Numbered from the stretch's first letter, positions 35,662 to 44,295 are shown. The stretch is 64,000 bases of DNA from Labrenzia sp. CE80 (GCF_009650605.1 NZ_WAJT01000002.1:496001-560000); one strand, 5' to 3'. Program-made: numbers and translations. Notes: generated from the sequence alone by a model not told the origin.

Positions 35662-36552
35662 CTAGTTCAATCGTTCTGATACCTGCGTCGCGTTGCTCCA
35701 TTGTCGGGGCGACTGGCCGTACATCCGCTTAAATTCGCGGCTGAATTGAGAGGAGCTTTGGTAGCCGACGTCCCAAGCCGCCTCCGATACGGTCATTCCT
35801 TCGGCAATCTTCATTGCGGCGTTGTTCAGCCGCATCGATTTCACGAACTGGATCGGGGACATTGTCGTTGCTTCCTTGAACCGCCGATGAAAGACCGCTC
35901 GACTCATGCCGACGTGGTCGGCCATATCGTCGATGGTGACCTGCTCGTTCAGGTGGGTTGAGAGGTAGTCGATGGTGCGTGCGATTTCGTTGCCTACGCC
36001 AAAAGCCCTCCTCGCGACGGCCCCGGCCTCGCCCATGAGTACCGCGTAACACAACTCGCGCAGTCGTCCCGACCCGAGCACCTCCAGATCAATCGGATTG
36101 TCGAGCAGCTCGAGAAGCCGCAGCAGTGCCTGTGTGAATCCAACATCCCAGGACGCCAATGCCAAAGCCGATGGCGAACCGCCTCGCGGTTGCTTGTTGC
36201 CACTGGCGGCGGTCTCAATCTCCATGGTGAGTTCGCGCATCATTCGTGGATCCAAAGTGACTACGACGCCGACCAGTGGGTCCGCTTTGGACGCCCGAGG
36301 AGTACCTGCCTCTACCGGCAAGGTCATTGGGCAGAGCAGGTATTTGTCGCTGCCATAAATGTGGTGCTCACCGTCCAGAACAGCTTCCTTCGTGCCGCTG
36401 AGGATAGACACGACTGTTGGTTCATAGACCGCAGGGACGCAAGGTATGGCCTCAGTCACCCGAAAAAGCTGGACGCCTTTCAGCGCGGTATCGGCAAGGC
36501 CTGCCCCTGGCAGATGGCGCTCGATAAGGTCTTTGATCTGTTCTTTGCTCAT
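35662..36552 (-). CDS. AraC-family transcriptional regulator (AraC_N type)
   Basis: The N-terminal half matches the AraC_N effector domain (EPTVVSILSGTKEAVLDGEHHIYGSDKYLLCPMTLPVEA, split here by context). The C-terminal half carries two HTHs: NEQVTIDDMADHVGMSRAVFHRRFKEATTMSP and MTVSEAAWDVGYQSSSQFSREFKRMYGQSPRQW. This group often controls a divergent short-chain dehydrogenase, and one lies 161 bases away. ATG 36552 (MSKEQIKD) is my choice; ATG 36579 or 36609 would extend the N-terminus. No clear Shine-Dalgarno separates them. Confidence 0.88.
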   Translation of the reverse strand: MSKEQIKDLIERHLPGAGLADTALKGVQLFRVTEAIPCVPAVYEPTVVSILSGTKEAVLDGEHHIYGSDKYLLCPMTLPVEAGTPRASKADPLVGVVVTLDPRMMRELTMEIETAASGNKQPRGGSPSALALASWDVGFTQALLRLLELLDNPIDLEVLGSGRLRELCYAVLMGEAGAVARRAFGVGNEIARTIDYLSTHLNEQVTIDDMADHVGMSRAVFHRRFKEATTMSPIQFVKSMRLNNAAMKIAEGMTVSEAAWDVGYQSSSQFSREFKRMYGQSPRQWSNATQVSERLN

Positions 36553-36713
36553 GCATTTTAGCTGGCATAGGACTTTCATCTTTGCAATGGGGTTGAGACG
36601 ATTGGGCAAGTAATCGAGAGGATATCGCCTGTTTGAGCGCCCAGACAGGTTCTATCTGTGTCTTAAGGCAACAACACCTCAAACCGCCCGTTTAGGCTGG
36701 CAGGAGACATTAA

Positions 36714-37667
36714 ATGGCAGATACAACATTCGGACCCAAAGGCTGGACACCCGAGCTCCTCCGCGACCAGTCAGGCAAGACCTACATCATCACTGGCGCC
36801 AACGCTGGCGCAGGTTTTCAAGCCGCGCGCTTTCTTCTGAAGAAGAACGCTAAGGTGGTGATGCTGAACCGCTCGGCCGAGAAATCCGAGGCGGCAATCG
36901 CGGACCTGAAACAGGAATTCGGTGCGAAAGCCAATGTGAGCTTCATCCGCATGGACCTGTCCGTTTTGGACAGCGTGCGCGAGGCTTCCGACGAAGTTCT
37001 GAAGACGGTGTCGCGGATCGACGCGCTGATTAATAACGCCGCCATCGCACAGGTGCCGACGCGCAAACTGACCGTCGACGGGTTCGAAAGTCAGCTTGGT
37101 ACCAACCACTACGGACATTTTCTGCTAAATGGCCTGCTTTTTGATCGCATTGCAAAAAGCAAAGGCCGCATCGTGGTCGTTGCCAGCCTTGGCTACAACT
37201 TGGGTCTCAAGACAATCAAGTTCGATGACATGAACTGGGAAGAGGGATACAGCGCTAACGCCGCCTATTCGCAGAGCAAGCTGGCACAGATGATGTTTGC
37301 CTACGAATTGCAAGATCGTTTGGCCGCAGCAGGGCGAAAAGATGTCGATGTTTTCGTCTGCCATCCGGGCTCGTCGGCCACATCGCTGATCACAACCAGC
37401 GGGAGCCGCACAATGCGCTTCATCTGGTGGCTAATGACCAAGACGCCAATGGTCCAGACTGCAGAACAAGGCTCATACCCTGAGGTCATGTGCGCGACCG
37501 AAGAGGCTCTGACCGTACAACGCGCCCTTTACGGTCCTACCGGTCGATTGGAAGTTGTCGGCCCGGTCGGCAAAGGTACACTGAACGCCCATGCTCATGA
37601 TAAAACTGTCATGAAAAGGCTTTGGGATGAGTCTGAAAATGCCGTCGGGTTCGAGTGGAAGCTCTGA
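36714..37667 (+). CDS. Short-chain dehydrogenase/reductase (retinol-dehydrogenase-like)
   Basis: NAD(P)-dependent oxidoreductase of 317 aa. The cofactor motif is TGANAGAGFQAARFLLKKN (TGxxxGxG), then INNAAIA (NNAG-like), VVVASLGYN with the Ser region, and the catalytic YSQSKLAQ (YxxxK). It resembles the RDH/WWOX-like group common beside AraC regulators. AGGAGACATTAA lies just upstream of ATG 36714. It is divergent from the AraC gene, its likely controller. The substrate is unknown. Confidence 0.88.
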   Translation: MADTTFGPKGWTPELLRDQSGKTYIITGANAGAGFQAARFLLKKNAKVVMLNRSAEKSEAAIADLKQEFGAKANVSFIRMDLSVLDSVREASDEVLKTVSRIDALINNAAIAQVPTRKLTVDGFESQLGTNHYGHFLLNGLLFDRIAKSKGRIVVVASLGYNLGLKTIKFDDMNWEEGYSANAAYSQSKLAQMMFAYELQDRLAAAGRKDVDVFVCHPGSSATSLITTSGSRTMRFIWWLMTKTPMVQTAEQGSYPEVMCATEEALTVQRALYGPTGRLEVVGPVGKGTLNAHAHDKTVMKRLWDESENAVGFEWKL

Positions 37668-37981
37668 CTAATTCATAGAAGTCGGCTACCAGCGCACCAG
37701 TCCGGAACTCGGACATTGGTGTGCCGTGCAGTATCTCGCAATTATAGGCCCGAAGCCGACCTTCGCCGCACTAAGTATCAAGGTCGGCTAAGGGCCGTTT
37801 TGAGACGTGTCCGTGAAATCCGACAATGGTCGATCTGTCCGCAGAGAAGACCTCTGTGCGGAGCGCAGCCAAGGTCTGAAACGAGCCCTCCTACGGCATT
37901 GATCAGCCAATTGTTGTGTCCGCGAGGCAAGTGGCATATTCAAGACTTTTAGCTGATTGAAACATTTTGGATACCGTCGCA
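37668..37981. other. Non-coding stretch between SDR and HAD genes
   Basis: 314 bases without a convincing gene. CGGACATTGG at 37710-37719 recalls the motif near 35.0 kb. The words GACCTTCGCCGCACT and AAGGTCGGCT resemble GACCTTCGGTGCAGT at the other edge. It is probably decayed repeat material. Confidence 0.45.
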
Positions 37982-38641
37982 ATGAGAGAATTGTTTCAAC
38001 CTCCTCGACTCGTCATTTTTGATTGCGACGGCGTGCTTGTTAACTCCGAACCGATATTCAATAGGGTTCTGCACGAATTCCTGCGGTCCGTTGGAGCTGA
38101 ATTGTCTTTTCAAGACTGCTGCGATCACTTCACCGGAAAGAGCAGGCATGAGGTTGAGCAATACTTGGTGGATCGAAATTTAAATTTCCAAGAAGACTGG
38201 TCAGAGGCCTTTTACAGGGATGCGCTAGATGCCCTACGTCATGAGGTCGAGCCGATACCTGGCGTGCATAGTGCTTTGCGAACTTTGTGGAATTCTGAGG
38301 TTATCTGCTGTGTCGCCTCTAACAGCTTGATGAAAAAGATGGAGGTTACCCTAGAACGAACAGGTATGCTGCACTGGTTTTCCGGCAACATTTATTCAGC
38401 CTACGATGTGGGGGCGAGCAAACCGGCGCCAGACGTATTTTTGCATGCCGCAAAGGCCAACAAAGTCCGACCAGAAGATTGTGTAGTTATCGAAGATAGC
38501 CCGAGTGGATTTGAAGCGGCCGCAAAGGCATCGATGAATTGCTTCGCATATGTCCCCACGGGAGGTAAGCAACCTAAAGAACTGCATGGGGCTAACACTT
38601 TCTCGGACATGGCGGTGCTTCCAGCCATATTGGGTATCTGA
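37982..38641 (+). CDS. HAD-superfamily hydrolase, beta-phosphoglucomutase-like
   Basis: Subfamily IA HAD hydrolase. Motif I is VIFDCDGVLVNSEPIF with both Asp residues, motif II VASNSLMKKMEVTLERTGM, motif III Lys in GASKPAPDVFLHAA, motif IV VVIEDSPSGFEAAAKASM. A helical cap lies between motifs I and II. ATG 37982 is chosen; a TTG at 37967 is the alternative, and neither has a good ribosome-binding site. By eye it is more AT-rich than the core genes around it, suggesting acquisition. Substrates could be sugar phosphates or phosphoglycolate-like esters. Confidence 0.83.
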   Translation: MRELFQPPRLVIFDCDGVLVNSEPIFNRVLHEFLRSVGAELSFQDCCDHFTGKSRHEVEQYLVDRNLNFQEDWSEAFYRDALDALRHEVEPIPGVHSALRTLWNSEVICCVASNSLMKKMEVTLERTGMLHWFSGNIYSAYDVGASKPAPDVFLHAAKANKVRPEDCVVIEDSPSGFEAAAKASMNCFAYVPTGGKQPKELHGANTFSDMAVLPAILGI

Positions 38642-38740
38642 TTGGAATAGATATTTTTGTGCGGTTGAGCAAACGGCGGCTTTGTCCGCTCAGCTGCCAT
38701 TGATCCAACAACTCATCTTTGGCGCCTCATCGTTAGGATG

Positions 38741-38768
38741 GATTCGCATAACGTATGATATGGAATTT
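38741..38768 (+). other. dif-like sequence, right copy (putative XerC/XerD site)
   Basis: GATTCGCATAA, spacer CGTATG, right arm ATATGGAATTT. It agrees with the left copy at 34762 in 22 of the first 26 positions, with the differences almost all in the spacer. It has the same orientation. The right arm matches the E. coli XerD arm at six of eleven positions. Confidence 0.4.
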
Positions 38769-38791
38769 GGAGCGGCTTCAGTTCCCACCTT

Positions 38792-38823
38792 GCCTTAGCC
38801 TTAGCCTTAGCCTTGGCCTTGGC
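38792..38823 (+). repeat. Hexanucleotide tandem repeat (GCCTTA/GCCTTG)
   Basis: Three copies of GCCTTA followed by two of GCCTTG, 30 bases in all, 23 bases after the right dif-like sequence. It is non-coding and a possible slippage site. Confidence 0.85.
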
Positions 38824-39289
38824 ATAAAGATCGTTTCAGTATCAGGCGGATAGTCGCCGTTTCTCGCCAGGAGCGAACTCTCAGCGTAATCTTTTAATTG
38901 GTTCCCACCTCGAAATAGCGCGGCGGTCATTTTCATTAGGTAATTTCAACTGGCGCAGATCGTGCAAAGCGTTGGTCGGTGATCTCTTGCCAATTGAAGT
39001 TGCGTGACTGTTTTCAGAAGACTTCCTCACAAATCTTAGAAAACCGTCAAAAATCGTACAATCCCACTTAGTCCCGGATATGCCCTTAGTGCCAAATGCT
39101 ATGACGTGCTAAAGCTGTTCTCTCTGAATTAAGCAACACCACCACCACAAGATCTTGTGCAATGTCCTCGTATGGCAAGGTGCTGCACGGGAGGCCGTGG
39201 TGCGGCTGAGACTGGCTTCCCTTGAAATTGGCCGAAGCCCGAAGCCAGTCCCGCTGTTTTGGAGGTCTAGGTCAGAATCGGCTTCTTGC

Positions 39290-39616
39290 TTAAAGCTCGG
39301 GCGGGGTGAAGAAAGAGGCCGGCGTCAGGATCGTGTTCACCTGACTGACGAGATTACCCGCCTCGGCGCTCAGCTTCAAAAATGTTTGCCACTCAGGATC
39401 CGCGGCCAGTTTGGCGCGTTTGGCAGCCCTATCCGCAGCGTCTTCATAGACCCAAACATGGACGTAGCTGTTCACGTCGCCCGTCTCGACCGCGCCGTAG
39501 AGAATTGGCTTGCCCAGGTGCCTCGATTGAGCCGCCCAGCCGTGCTCTTCATACAGTTTCATATGCTTTTTGATGGTGCCTGGTCGGCAGGTGTAGGTTC
39601 GGTGATCAAAGATCAT
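39290..39616 (-). CDS. NIPSNAP-family protein (TRAP-operon copy)
   Basis: 108-residue ferredoxin-like-fold protein of the NIPSNAP family: IFDHRTYTCRPGTIKKHMKLYEEHGWAAQ, GAVETGDVNSYVHVWVYEDAADRAAKRAKLAADPEWQ. Family function in bacteria is unsettled; such genes recur in catabolic clusters. Its ATG overlaps the dctQ stop (TGATG), so it is coupled to the TRAP transporter. A second NIPSNAP lies at 51248-51601 in the neighbouring TTT operon, with the same general layout but clearly different sequence. Confidence 0.85.
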   Translation of the reverse strand: MIFDHRTYTCRPGTIKKHMKLYEEHGWAAQSRHLGKPILYGAVETGDVNSYVHVWVYEDAADRAAKRAKLAADPEWQTFLKLSAEAGNLVSQVNTILTPASFFTPPEL

Positions 39617-40101
39617 CAGTTAATCTCCTTGGAGTGAAGGGGGTGGCGTACGAGCCTTATGAGATCGGCTAGTGAATAGATCAGCATTGTCGCGCCTGAC
39701 AGGGGTATGGCGGCGTAGAAGAGGCCGGTGGGCAGATCGAGTATTGGGGTCAACGCCTTTGCCTTTTGGGTCAGGTCAGCTCCGTATTTGGTCATCACGA
39801 TCAGGAAGGTGACACCTAGGACACAGGTCATGATGCGAACGATCCTGGCCGATGCAACAGGTAGGGACCGGGGAAGCCAGTCGACCTGAAAATGATCTTT
39901 CTCCCGCCATAGCGCAGCAGCTCCAATGAACACCATCCAGGCAAAAAGACCCTGGACGACTTCATCGAACCAAGAAAACCCGGCGAGTTGGAATGTGCGG
40001 GCGATGACGTTGATCAGTAGCAGCAGGAAAAGTGCCGCGAAACAGAAAGTCGGGATGGCGCGCAGGATCACCCCGACGAAGCGGTCTATTTTTGACAGCA
40101 T
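39616..40101 (-). CDS. dctQ: TRAP transporter small membrane subunit (DctQ type)
   Basis: Four-segment small permease of a TRAP uptake system. Segments lie at about 15-35, 48-66, 88-108 and 130-150. The family pattern FSWFDEVVQGLFAWMVFIGAAALWREKDHFQVD is clear. ATG 40101 (MLSKIDRF) removes a non-protein-like 66-residue extension. It lies 2 bases after the dctM stop and overlaps NIPSNAP, so dctM-dctQ-NIPSNAP form one unit. Confidence 0.9.
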   Translation of the reverse strand: MLSKIDRFVGVILRAIPTFCFAALFLLLLINVIARTFQLAGFSWFDEVVQGLFAWMVFIGAAALWREKDHFQVDWLPRSLPVASARIVRIMTCVLGVTFLIVMTKYGADLTQKAKALTPILDLPTGLFYAAIPLSGATMLIYSLADLIRLVRHPLHSKEIN

Positions 40102-40103
40102 GC

Positions 40104-41390
40104 TCACTTTCCCAGGATGAGGTTTGGAAGCCAGGTCGAAACAGCTGGCACGGTAACAACTGCCAACAAGACTGCGCAAAGCCCGATGAGATAGGGTGTG
40201 AGGGCACGGGACAGTCGACCGACGCTGATTTTGGCGATGGATGAAACTGCAAAAAGCACCATTCCGACCGGAGGCGTGAGCAGACCGACCATGGAACACA
40301 TGATCATGATCACGCCGAACTGAACGGGATCGACGCCAATTTCGTTCATGACCGGAGCGAACAGCGGAACGGTCAGGATGATGACGGCGATGCCTTCCAG
40401 GAACATGCCAAGGATCAGCAAAATTGTAACGATCATCGCCATGATGATCACCGGATTATCTGAAAACCCGATGAGGCCGCTCACGAGCTGATTTGGGATC
40501 CGTTGGTGAACCAGAAGCCAGCCAAAAAAACCTGCGGCGGCGATGACGAAAAGAACTCGAACCGTATGCTGAAGCGTTTCCCAGAAAATACGTGGCAGAT
40601 CCCGAAAGGAAATCTCGCGGTATACGACCATGGACAGGATCATCGCGTAGGCACTGGCGGCGACGCCAGCTTCTGTGGGCGTAAATAACCCGCCAAATAT
40701 ACCGGCGATAATGATGATTGGTGTCAAGAGGGACAGGCCGGCGTCCAGAAAGCTCCGAGCAATTTCCAGCCAGTCTATCCGGTGCCGTTTCGGCATCTTA
40801 CTGCGATGGGCAACGATCCAGACTGCCCCCATCAACGCAAGCGCCATCAGCACACCGGGAACAACCCCGGCGAGGAACAGCTTCGCGACGGAGACGCCCG
40901 TTATCGAAGAATAGAGCACGAAAGGAATGGACGGCGGAAATACAGGGCCGATTGTCGAGGACGCAGCAGTGATCGCGGCTGAGAAGTCAGGGTCATACCC
41001 TTTGTCTTCCATCGCTTTCAGCTCGATTTGTCCAAGACCGGCAGCATCGGCGACCGCCGCACCGGACATGCCGGAAAAGAAAAGCGAGGCAAGCACATTC
41101 ACCTGTCCCAGGCCACCGCGCACATGGCCGACGCAGGCATCGGCAAACCGGAAAATCCGTTCCGTAATACCTCCAGTGTTCATCAAGTTGCCAGCCAATA
41201 TGAAAAAGGGGATGGCGAGGAGCGTGAAACCCGTCGTCGCTGAGAACATGCGCTGCGGCAACATAGCGAGGATGCGAAAGTCGCCCTGAAGGACATAGAA
41301 GCCGATAGCTGTCAAACCCAATGATACCGCAACCGGCAGCCCAAATGCGATCAACAGAACCAGGACGGCCAGAATTAGAAGTGTAATCAT
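40104..41390 (-). CDS. dctM: TRAP transporter large membrane subunit (DctM type)
   Basis: Ion-coupled large permease of the TRAP system with ~12 hydrophobic segments (428 aa). Hallmarks are TLLAIPFFILAGNLMNTGGITERIFRFAD, GGLGQVNVLASLFFSGMSGAAVADAAGLG, and SIPFVLYSSITGVSVAKLFLAG, with GMFLEGIAVIILTVPLFAPV near the end. ATG 41390 has GGAGCATTCC upstream. It follows dctP by 51 bases. Confidence 0.94.
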   Translation of the reverse strand: MITLLILAVLVLLIAFGLPVAVSLGLTAIGFYVLQGDFRILAMLPQRMFSATTGFTLLAIPFFILAGNLMNTGGITERIFRFADACVGHVRGGLGQVNVLASLFFSGMSGAAVADAAGLGQIELKAMEDKGYDPDFSAAITAASSTIGPVFPPSIPFVLYSSITGVSVAKLFLAGVVPGVLMALALMGAVWIVAHRSKMPKRHRIDWLEIARSFLDAGLSLLTPIIIIAGIFGGLFTPTEAGVAASAYAMILSMVVYREISFRDLPRIFWETLQHTVRVLFVIAAAGFFGWLLVHQRIPNQLVSGLIGFSDNPVIIMAMIVTILLILGMFLEGIAVIILTVPLFAPVMNEIGVDPVQFGVIMIMCSMVGLLTPPVGMVLFAVSSIAKISVGRLSRALTPYLIGLCAVLLAVVTVPAVSTWLPNLILGK

Positions 41391-41441
41391 GGAATGCTCC
41401 GAGGTTCGCCGCCGCAATGAAGGGCGGCGAACCGGATAGGA

Positions 41442-42413
41442 TTAGTCGAGGAAGCTGAGGAACATTTTCATGTTGTCGGCGCCGCTGTAGTCCGCGACGC
41501 GCTCGCGGGCGGGTCCCATTTTCGCTGCGAAGCTTGACAGATCAGGGCGTGTTATCTTCATGCCCTTGGCCGCCAGTTCTTCCAGTTCCTTCTCTTCCTG
41601 GGCGATGACAGCTGCGCGCATCATATCACCCGCTGCCTTGCTTTCTTCGCGTAGAATTGTCTGCTGTTCAGGTGTCAGGCCGTCGAACACCTCTTTGTTG
41701 ATGACGTGAACCATCGAATTGTAGACGTGGCGCGTCAGTGCAAGGTGTTCTTGAAAGTCATTCAACTTATAGTGGTATATTACCCCGATCGGATTCTCCT
41801 GCCCGTCGACAACGCCCTGATTGAGGGCATTGGGCAACTCCGGAAACGCGATCTGTGTTGTGGCTGCGCCGAGACCCTCAAGGGCAGCAACAATCTGCAA
41901 CTCTGGCGGGGTACGCAGCTTCAAGCCAGTCACATCGTCCGGCGTTTCGATCGGGCGAACAGAATTGGTAATGTTTCGGAAGCCGTACTCCCAGTTGGAC
42001 AGCATGACCAGCCCCTGGTCCTCCAGCTTGGGGCCTGCCCAAGCCATGAATGGACCATCCAGAATCTCATGAGCGTTCTCGTATGAAGAAAACGCGAAAG
42101 GTGTCATCACCGTTCCGAAGGCTTTTTCGTATTTATCAAGCCCGCCCTGCGTTGGCAGGTTCATTTCAATCGAACCGAGGATCGTCTGTTCAAGCTGTTC
42201 GGGCGGAGACCCAAGTGCATTGGCTGGATATAGTTCGACGGCAATTGTGCCGTTGGTCCGTTCACTGACATTCTCAGCAAATTGGACGGCAGCCAGATGA
42301 CCCGGATGCGTTTCGGCGGCAAAATGGGCCAGCCGCAGCGTGACATCCTGTGCGAATGCCGACGTTGCAAAGGCAACGCAGGCAGCAGTAGCAAGCAGTG
42401 TGGTTCTTAGCAT
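41442..42413 (-). CDS. dctP: TRAP transporter periplasmic binding protein (DctP type)
   Basis: Periplasmic receptor of the TRAP system. A signal peptide ends at AFA-QD (about residue 21). The DctP fold shows RLAHFAAETHPGHLAAVQFAENVSERTNGTIAVELYPANALG, and the conserved carboxylate-binding Arg region LKLRTPPE followed by PELPNALNQGVVDGQENP. The ligand is therefore probably a carboxylate. AGGAACCAACG precedes ATG 42413. It lies 70 bases after a beta-hydroxyacid dehydrogenase gene in the same operon. Confidence 0.93.
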   Translation of the reverse strand: MLRTTLLATAACVAFATSAFAQDVTLRLAHFAAETHPGHLAAVQFAENVSERTNGTIAVELYPANALGSPPEQLEQTILGSIEMNLPTQGGLDKYEKAFGTVMTPFAFSSYENAHEILDGPFMAWAGPKLEDQGLVMLSNWEYGFRNITNSVRPIETPDDVTGLKLRTPPELQIVAALEGLGAATTQIAFPELPNALNQGVVDGQENPIGVIYHYKLNDFQEHLALTRHVYNSMVHVINKEVFDGLTPEQQTILREESKAAGDMMRAAVIAQEEKELEELAAKGMKITRPDLSSFAAKMGPARERVADYSGADNMKMFLSFLD

Positions 42414-42483
42414 CGTTGGTTCCTCCCTGATGATGCAATTTACCGCCCGCTGATGGCATCTCCCGGTGCCGGTTCAGCAGACG

Positions 42484-43395
42484 TCAGCTCTCGTTTTTGG
42501 GCGGAAGCTTTGCTTCGACCCCCGAGAATTCTTCGTATGGCTTGATCACGGCGGTGCAGCCCTCATCTGCGTGTCCCATGATTGAAGCTAGGGCATAGGT
42601 TTGGTTGACGGACTGCGCCATGAAACCAGGCATACCCGCGGATTCGAGCCATTCGGCGTAGTAGCGAACATCTTTTTGAGCGTTGGCCAGAGACATGTGC
42701 GGGGTAAAATCCCGGCGCAATGTCATTTCGCCGTAGAGATCCATCATGCCGGACTTTCCGCCAGCGGCCGAGATGATGCCGATGACCTTGGTCATATCCA
42801 ACCCTTCCTTGGCGGCGAGCGCGAAGCCCTCGCAGAAGGTGGCGACATTGGCGAAGGCAATGTAGTTGTGAATCAGTTTCAAACGGATCGCGTGACCCGC
42901 CGGTCCAACGTGAAAGATATTCTCAGCATAGGTATCGAATATCGGGCGTAGGCGCTCGAGGAGTTCATCACTGCCGCCAAAGAGAATGTTGACCTCTCCA
43001 CGGTCTGCATGGATCGGTGTGCGGGTCATCGGGGCTTCCGCGTAAAGAATGCCCTTCTCCTCGCAAGCTTTGCGCATGATATCCACATGCTCGACCGACA
43101 CCGTCGTGTGGTCCAGAAAGATGTCGCCCGGCTTCATGGCAGCCAGAGCTCCGTCAGGTCCCAGCGCAAGGGCGCGTACAGCTTCGGCTGTGGTGATGCA
43201 GACCGCAAAAACATCAGCTTCTTTCGCCATTTGAACTGGTGTCCCACCGACTTTCGCGCCTTGCTGTTTTGCGAGGGAAACCGCGGAATCGTCTAGATCA
43301 GAGACGGTTAGGTCGAGGTGATTCAAAAGCATGTTCTTGGCAAGGCCGCGGCCCATTCCGCCCAGGCCGATCAGTGCAATACGTTCTGCAGTCAT
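42484..43395 (-). CDS. Beta-hydroxyacid dehydrogenase (3-hydroxyisobutyrate dehydrogenase-like)
   Basis: NAD(P)-dependent oxidoreductase of 303 aa. The dinucleotide motif is IALIGLGGMGRGLAKNML, the substrate-site segment is FLDHTTVSVEHV (a DxST-like motif with His-Thr), then YAEAPMTRTPIHADRGEVNILFGG, and the catalytic Lys lies in IRLKLIHNYIA. Relatives include 3-hydroxyisobutyrate, tartronate-semialdehyde and sulfolactaldehyde reductases; I cannot tell which. ATG 43395 has GGGGAAGAAACT upstream. It is the first gene of the leftward TRAP operon, divergent from a GntR gene. Confidence 0.88.
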   Translation of the reverse strand: MTAERIALIGLGGMGRGLAKNMLLNHLDLTVSDLDDSAVSLAKQQGAKVGGTPVQMAKEADVFAVCITTAEAVRALALGPDGALAAMKPGDIFLDHTTVSVEHVDIMRKACEEKGILYAEAPMTRTPIHADRGEVNILFGGSDELLERLRPIFDTYAENIFHVGPAGHAIRLKLIHNYIAFANVATFCEGFALAAKEGLDMTKVIGIISAAGGKSGMMDLYGEMTLRRDFTPHMSLANAQKDVRYYAEWLESAGMPGFMAQSVNQTYALASIMGHADEGCTAVIKPYEEFSGVEAKLPPKNES

Positions 43396-43436
43396 AGTTT
43401 CTTCCCCGTGTTTGGTGTACGAAAACATATTATCAG

Positions 43437-43447
43437 TTGTCTGACAA
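43437..43447. promoter_or_regulatory. Putative FadR/GntR operator
   Basis: TTGTCTGACAA is a perfect 11-base palindrome matching the general T.GTn..nAC.A layout of FCD-type GntR operators. It lies between the divergent dehydrogenase (start 43395) and GntR (start 43528) genes. Confidence 0.55.
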
Positions 43448-43527
43448 CCTGTTTTCTGTTTAGATATTGGAATTGGCCTTTGCGCCAAACTGCAATAAGA
43501 AAAGCGGAGAACAGCTGGAGCAAAATG

Positions 43528-44271
43528 ATGAACGAACGAGCATCTTTGTTTGACCGGATAGACCGCCCACGTCGTTTGCCCGACGAGGTGGCTGTGTCGA
43601 TCAGCGATGCTATTGAGACCGGGCAATTGCGTCCTGGCGATCGCTTGCCGACCGAGGCAGAGTTGTCGCAACGCTTTGGGGTTGCTCGGACGGTGGTTCG
43701 CGAAGCAATTTCGCTTTTGAGATACAATGGTGTGGTCGACTCCCGACGTGGAGTTGGTGCCTTTGTCGCTGATCCTAGCCAGCGCTCCGCTTTTAGAATC
43801 AGCCCTGCCTGCTTCGAAAAGCGCAAACAGATCGTGCAGCTTCTGCAGCTGCGAACGGGGGTGCAGGCTGGAGCTTCTGCGATCGCGGCTTTGACACGCA
43901 GCGAAGAGCAGATGGCCGAGATTGAAAGCATCTATTCCCGTATGGTCGAGACCGACGCATTAGGTCCCGATGCTGCGCTTGAAGCGCGGGTCGATCTCGA
44001 ACTTGTTCTCTATCGCACAATTGCGCAAGCATCTGGCAATCCGTACTACGTCGATGTTGTGACGATGATTGAAGCGAATATTCAAAACAATCTCAGGTCT
44101 GCGTTTCTCAAGAATGCCGCGGCGACCGAGTTTGGCCCGGCGATCTTGAGCGAGCATCGGGCCGTGCTGGACGCGCTCAGCGCAAAAGATGCTGAGGCAG
44201 CACGCCTTGCTACTCGCACGCGCTTTGAACGTGCGGCCGAGAGGTTGGTTGCGCGTGAAGACTTTGCCTGA
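43528..44271 (+). CDS. GntR/FadR-subfamily (FCD) transcriptional regulator
   Basis: Winged-helix regulator: PDEVAVSISDAIETGQLRPGDRLPTEAELSQRFGVARTVVREAISLLRYNGVVDSRRGVGAFV is the full GntR HTH (split in context). The helical FCD ligand domain follows, with metal-type His in AILSEHRAVLDALSAKDAEAARLATRTRFERA. TGGAG lies 7 bases before ATG 43528 (ATG 43525 is adjacent). It is divergent from the TRAP operon and probably represses it; the ligand is presumably the imported acid or a catabolite. Confidence 0.9.
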   Translation: MNERASLFDRIDRPRRLPDEVAVSISDAIETGQLRPGDRLPTEAELSQRFGVARTVVREAISLLRYNGVVDSRRGVGAFVADPSQRSAFRISPACFEKRKQIVQLLQLRTGVQAGASAIAALTRSEEQMAEIESIYSRMVETDALGPDAALEARVDLELVLYRTIAQASGNPYYVDVVTMIEANIQNNLRSAFLKNAAATEFGPAILSEHRAVLDALSAKDAEAARLATRTRFERAAERLVAREDFA

Positions 44272-44295
44272 TTGGTGCGTCTCAGGCCGATCGAC

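Larger units (their letters stand above)
38642..39289. other. Long non-coding stretch at the right edge of the accessory patch
   Basis: 648 bases, AT-richer than the surroundings, with no convincing gene on either strand. It holds AACGGCGGCTTTG (38672-38684), the right dif-like copy and a hexamer tandem repeat (38792-38823). It may be the scar of an integrated or deleted element. Confidence 0.5.

Noticed and set aside
34595..39290. tRNA-Arg as the attachment site of an integrase-type island
   Set aside because: I found no tyrosine integrase gene and no direct copy of the tRNA 3' end downstream; only the dif-like pair supports mobility.
39155..39637. 160-codon frame antisense to the NIPSNAP gene
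   Set aside because: It is a shadow; the minus-strand protein is a clear NIPSNAP coupled to dctQ.
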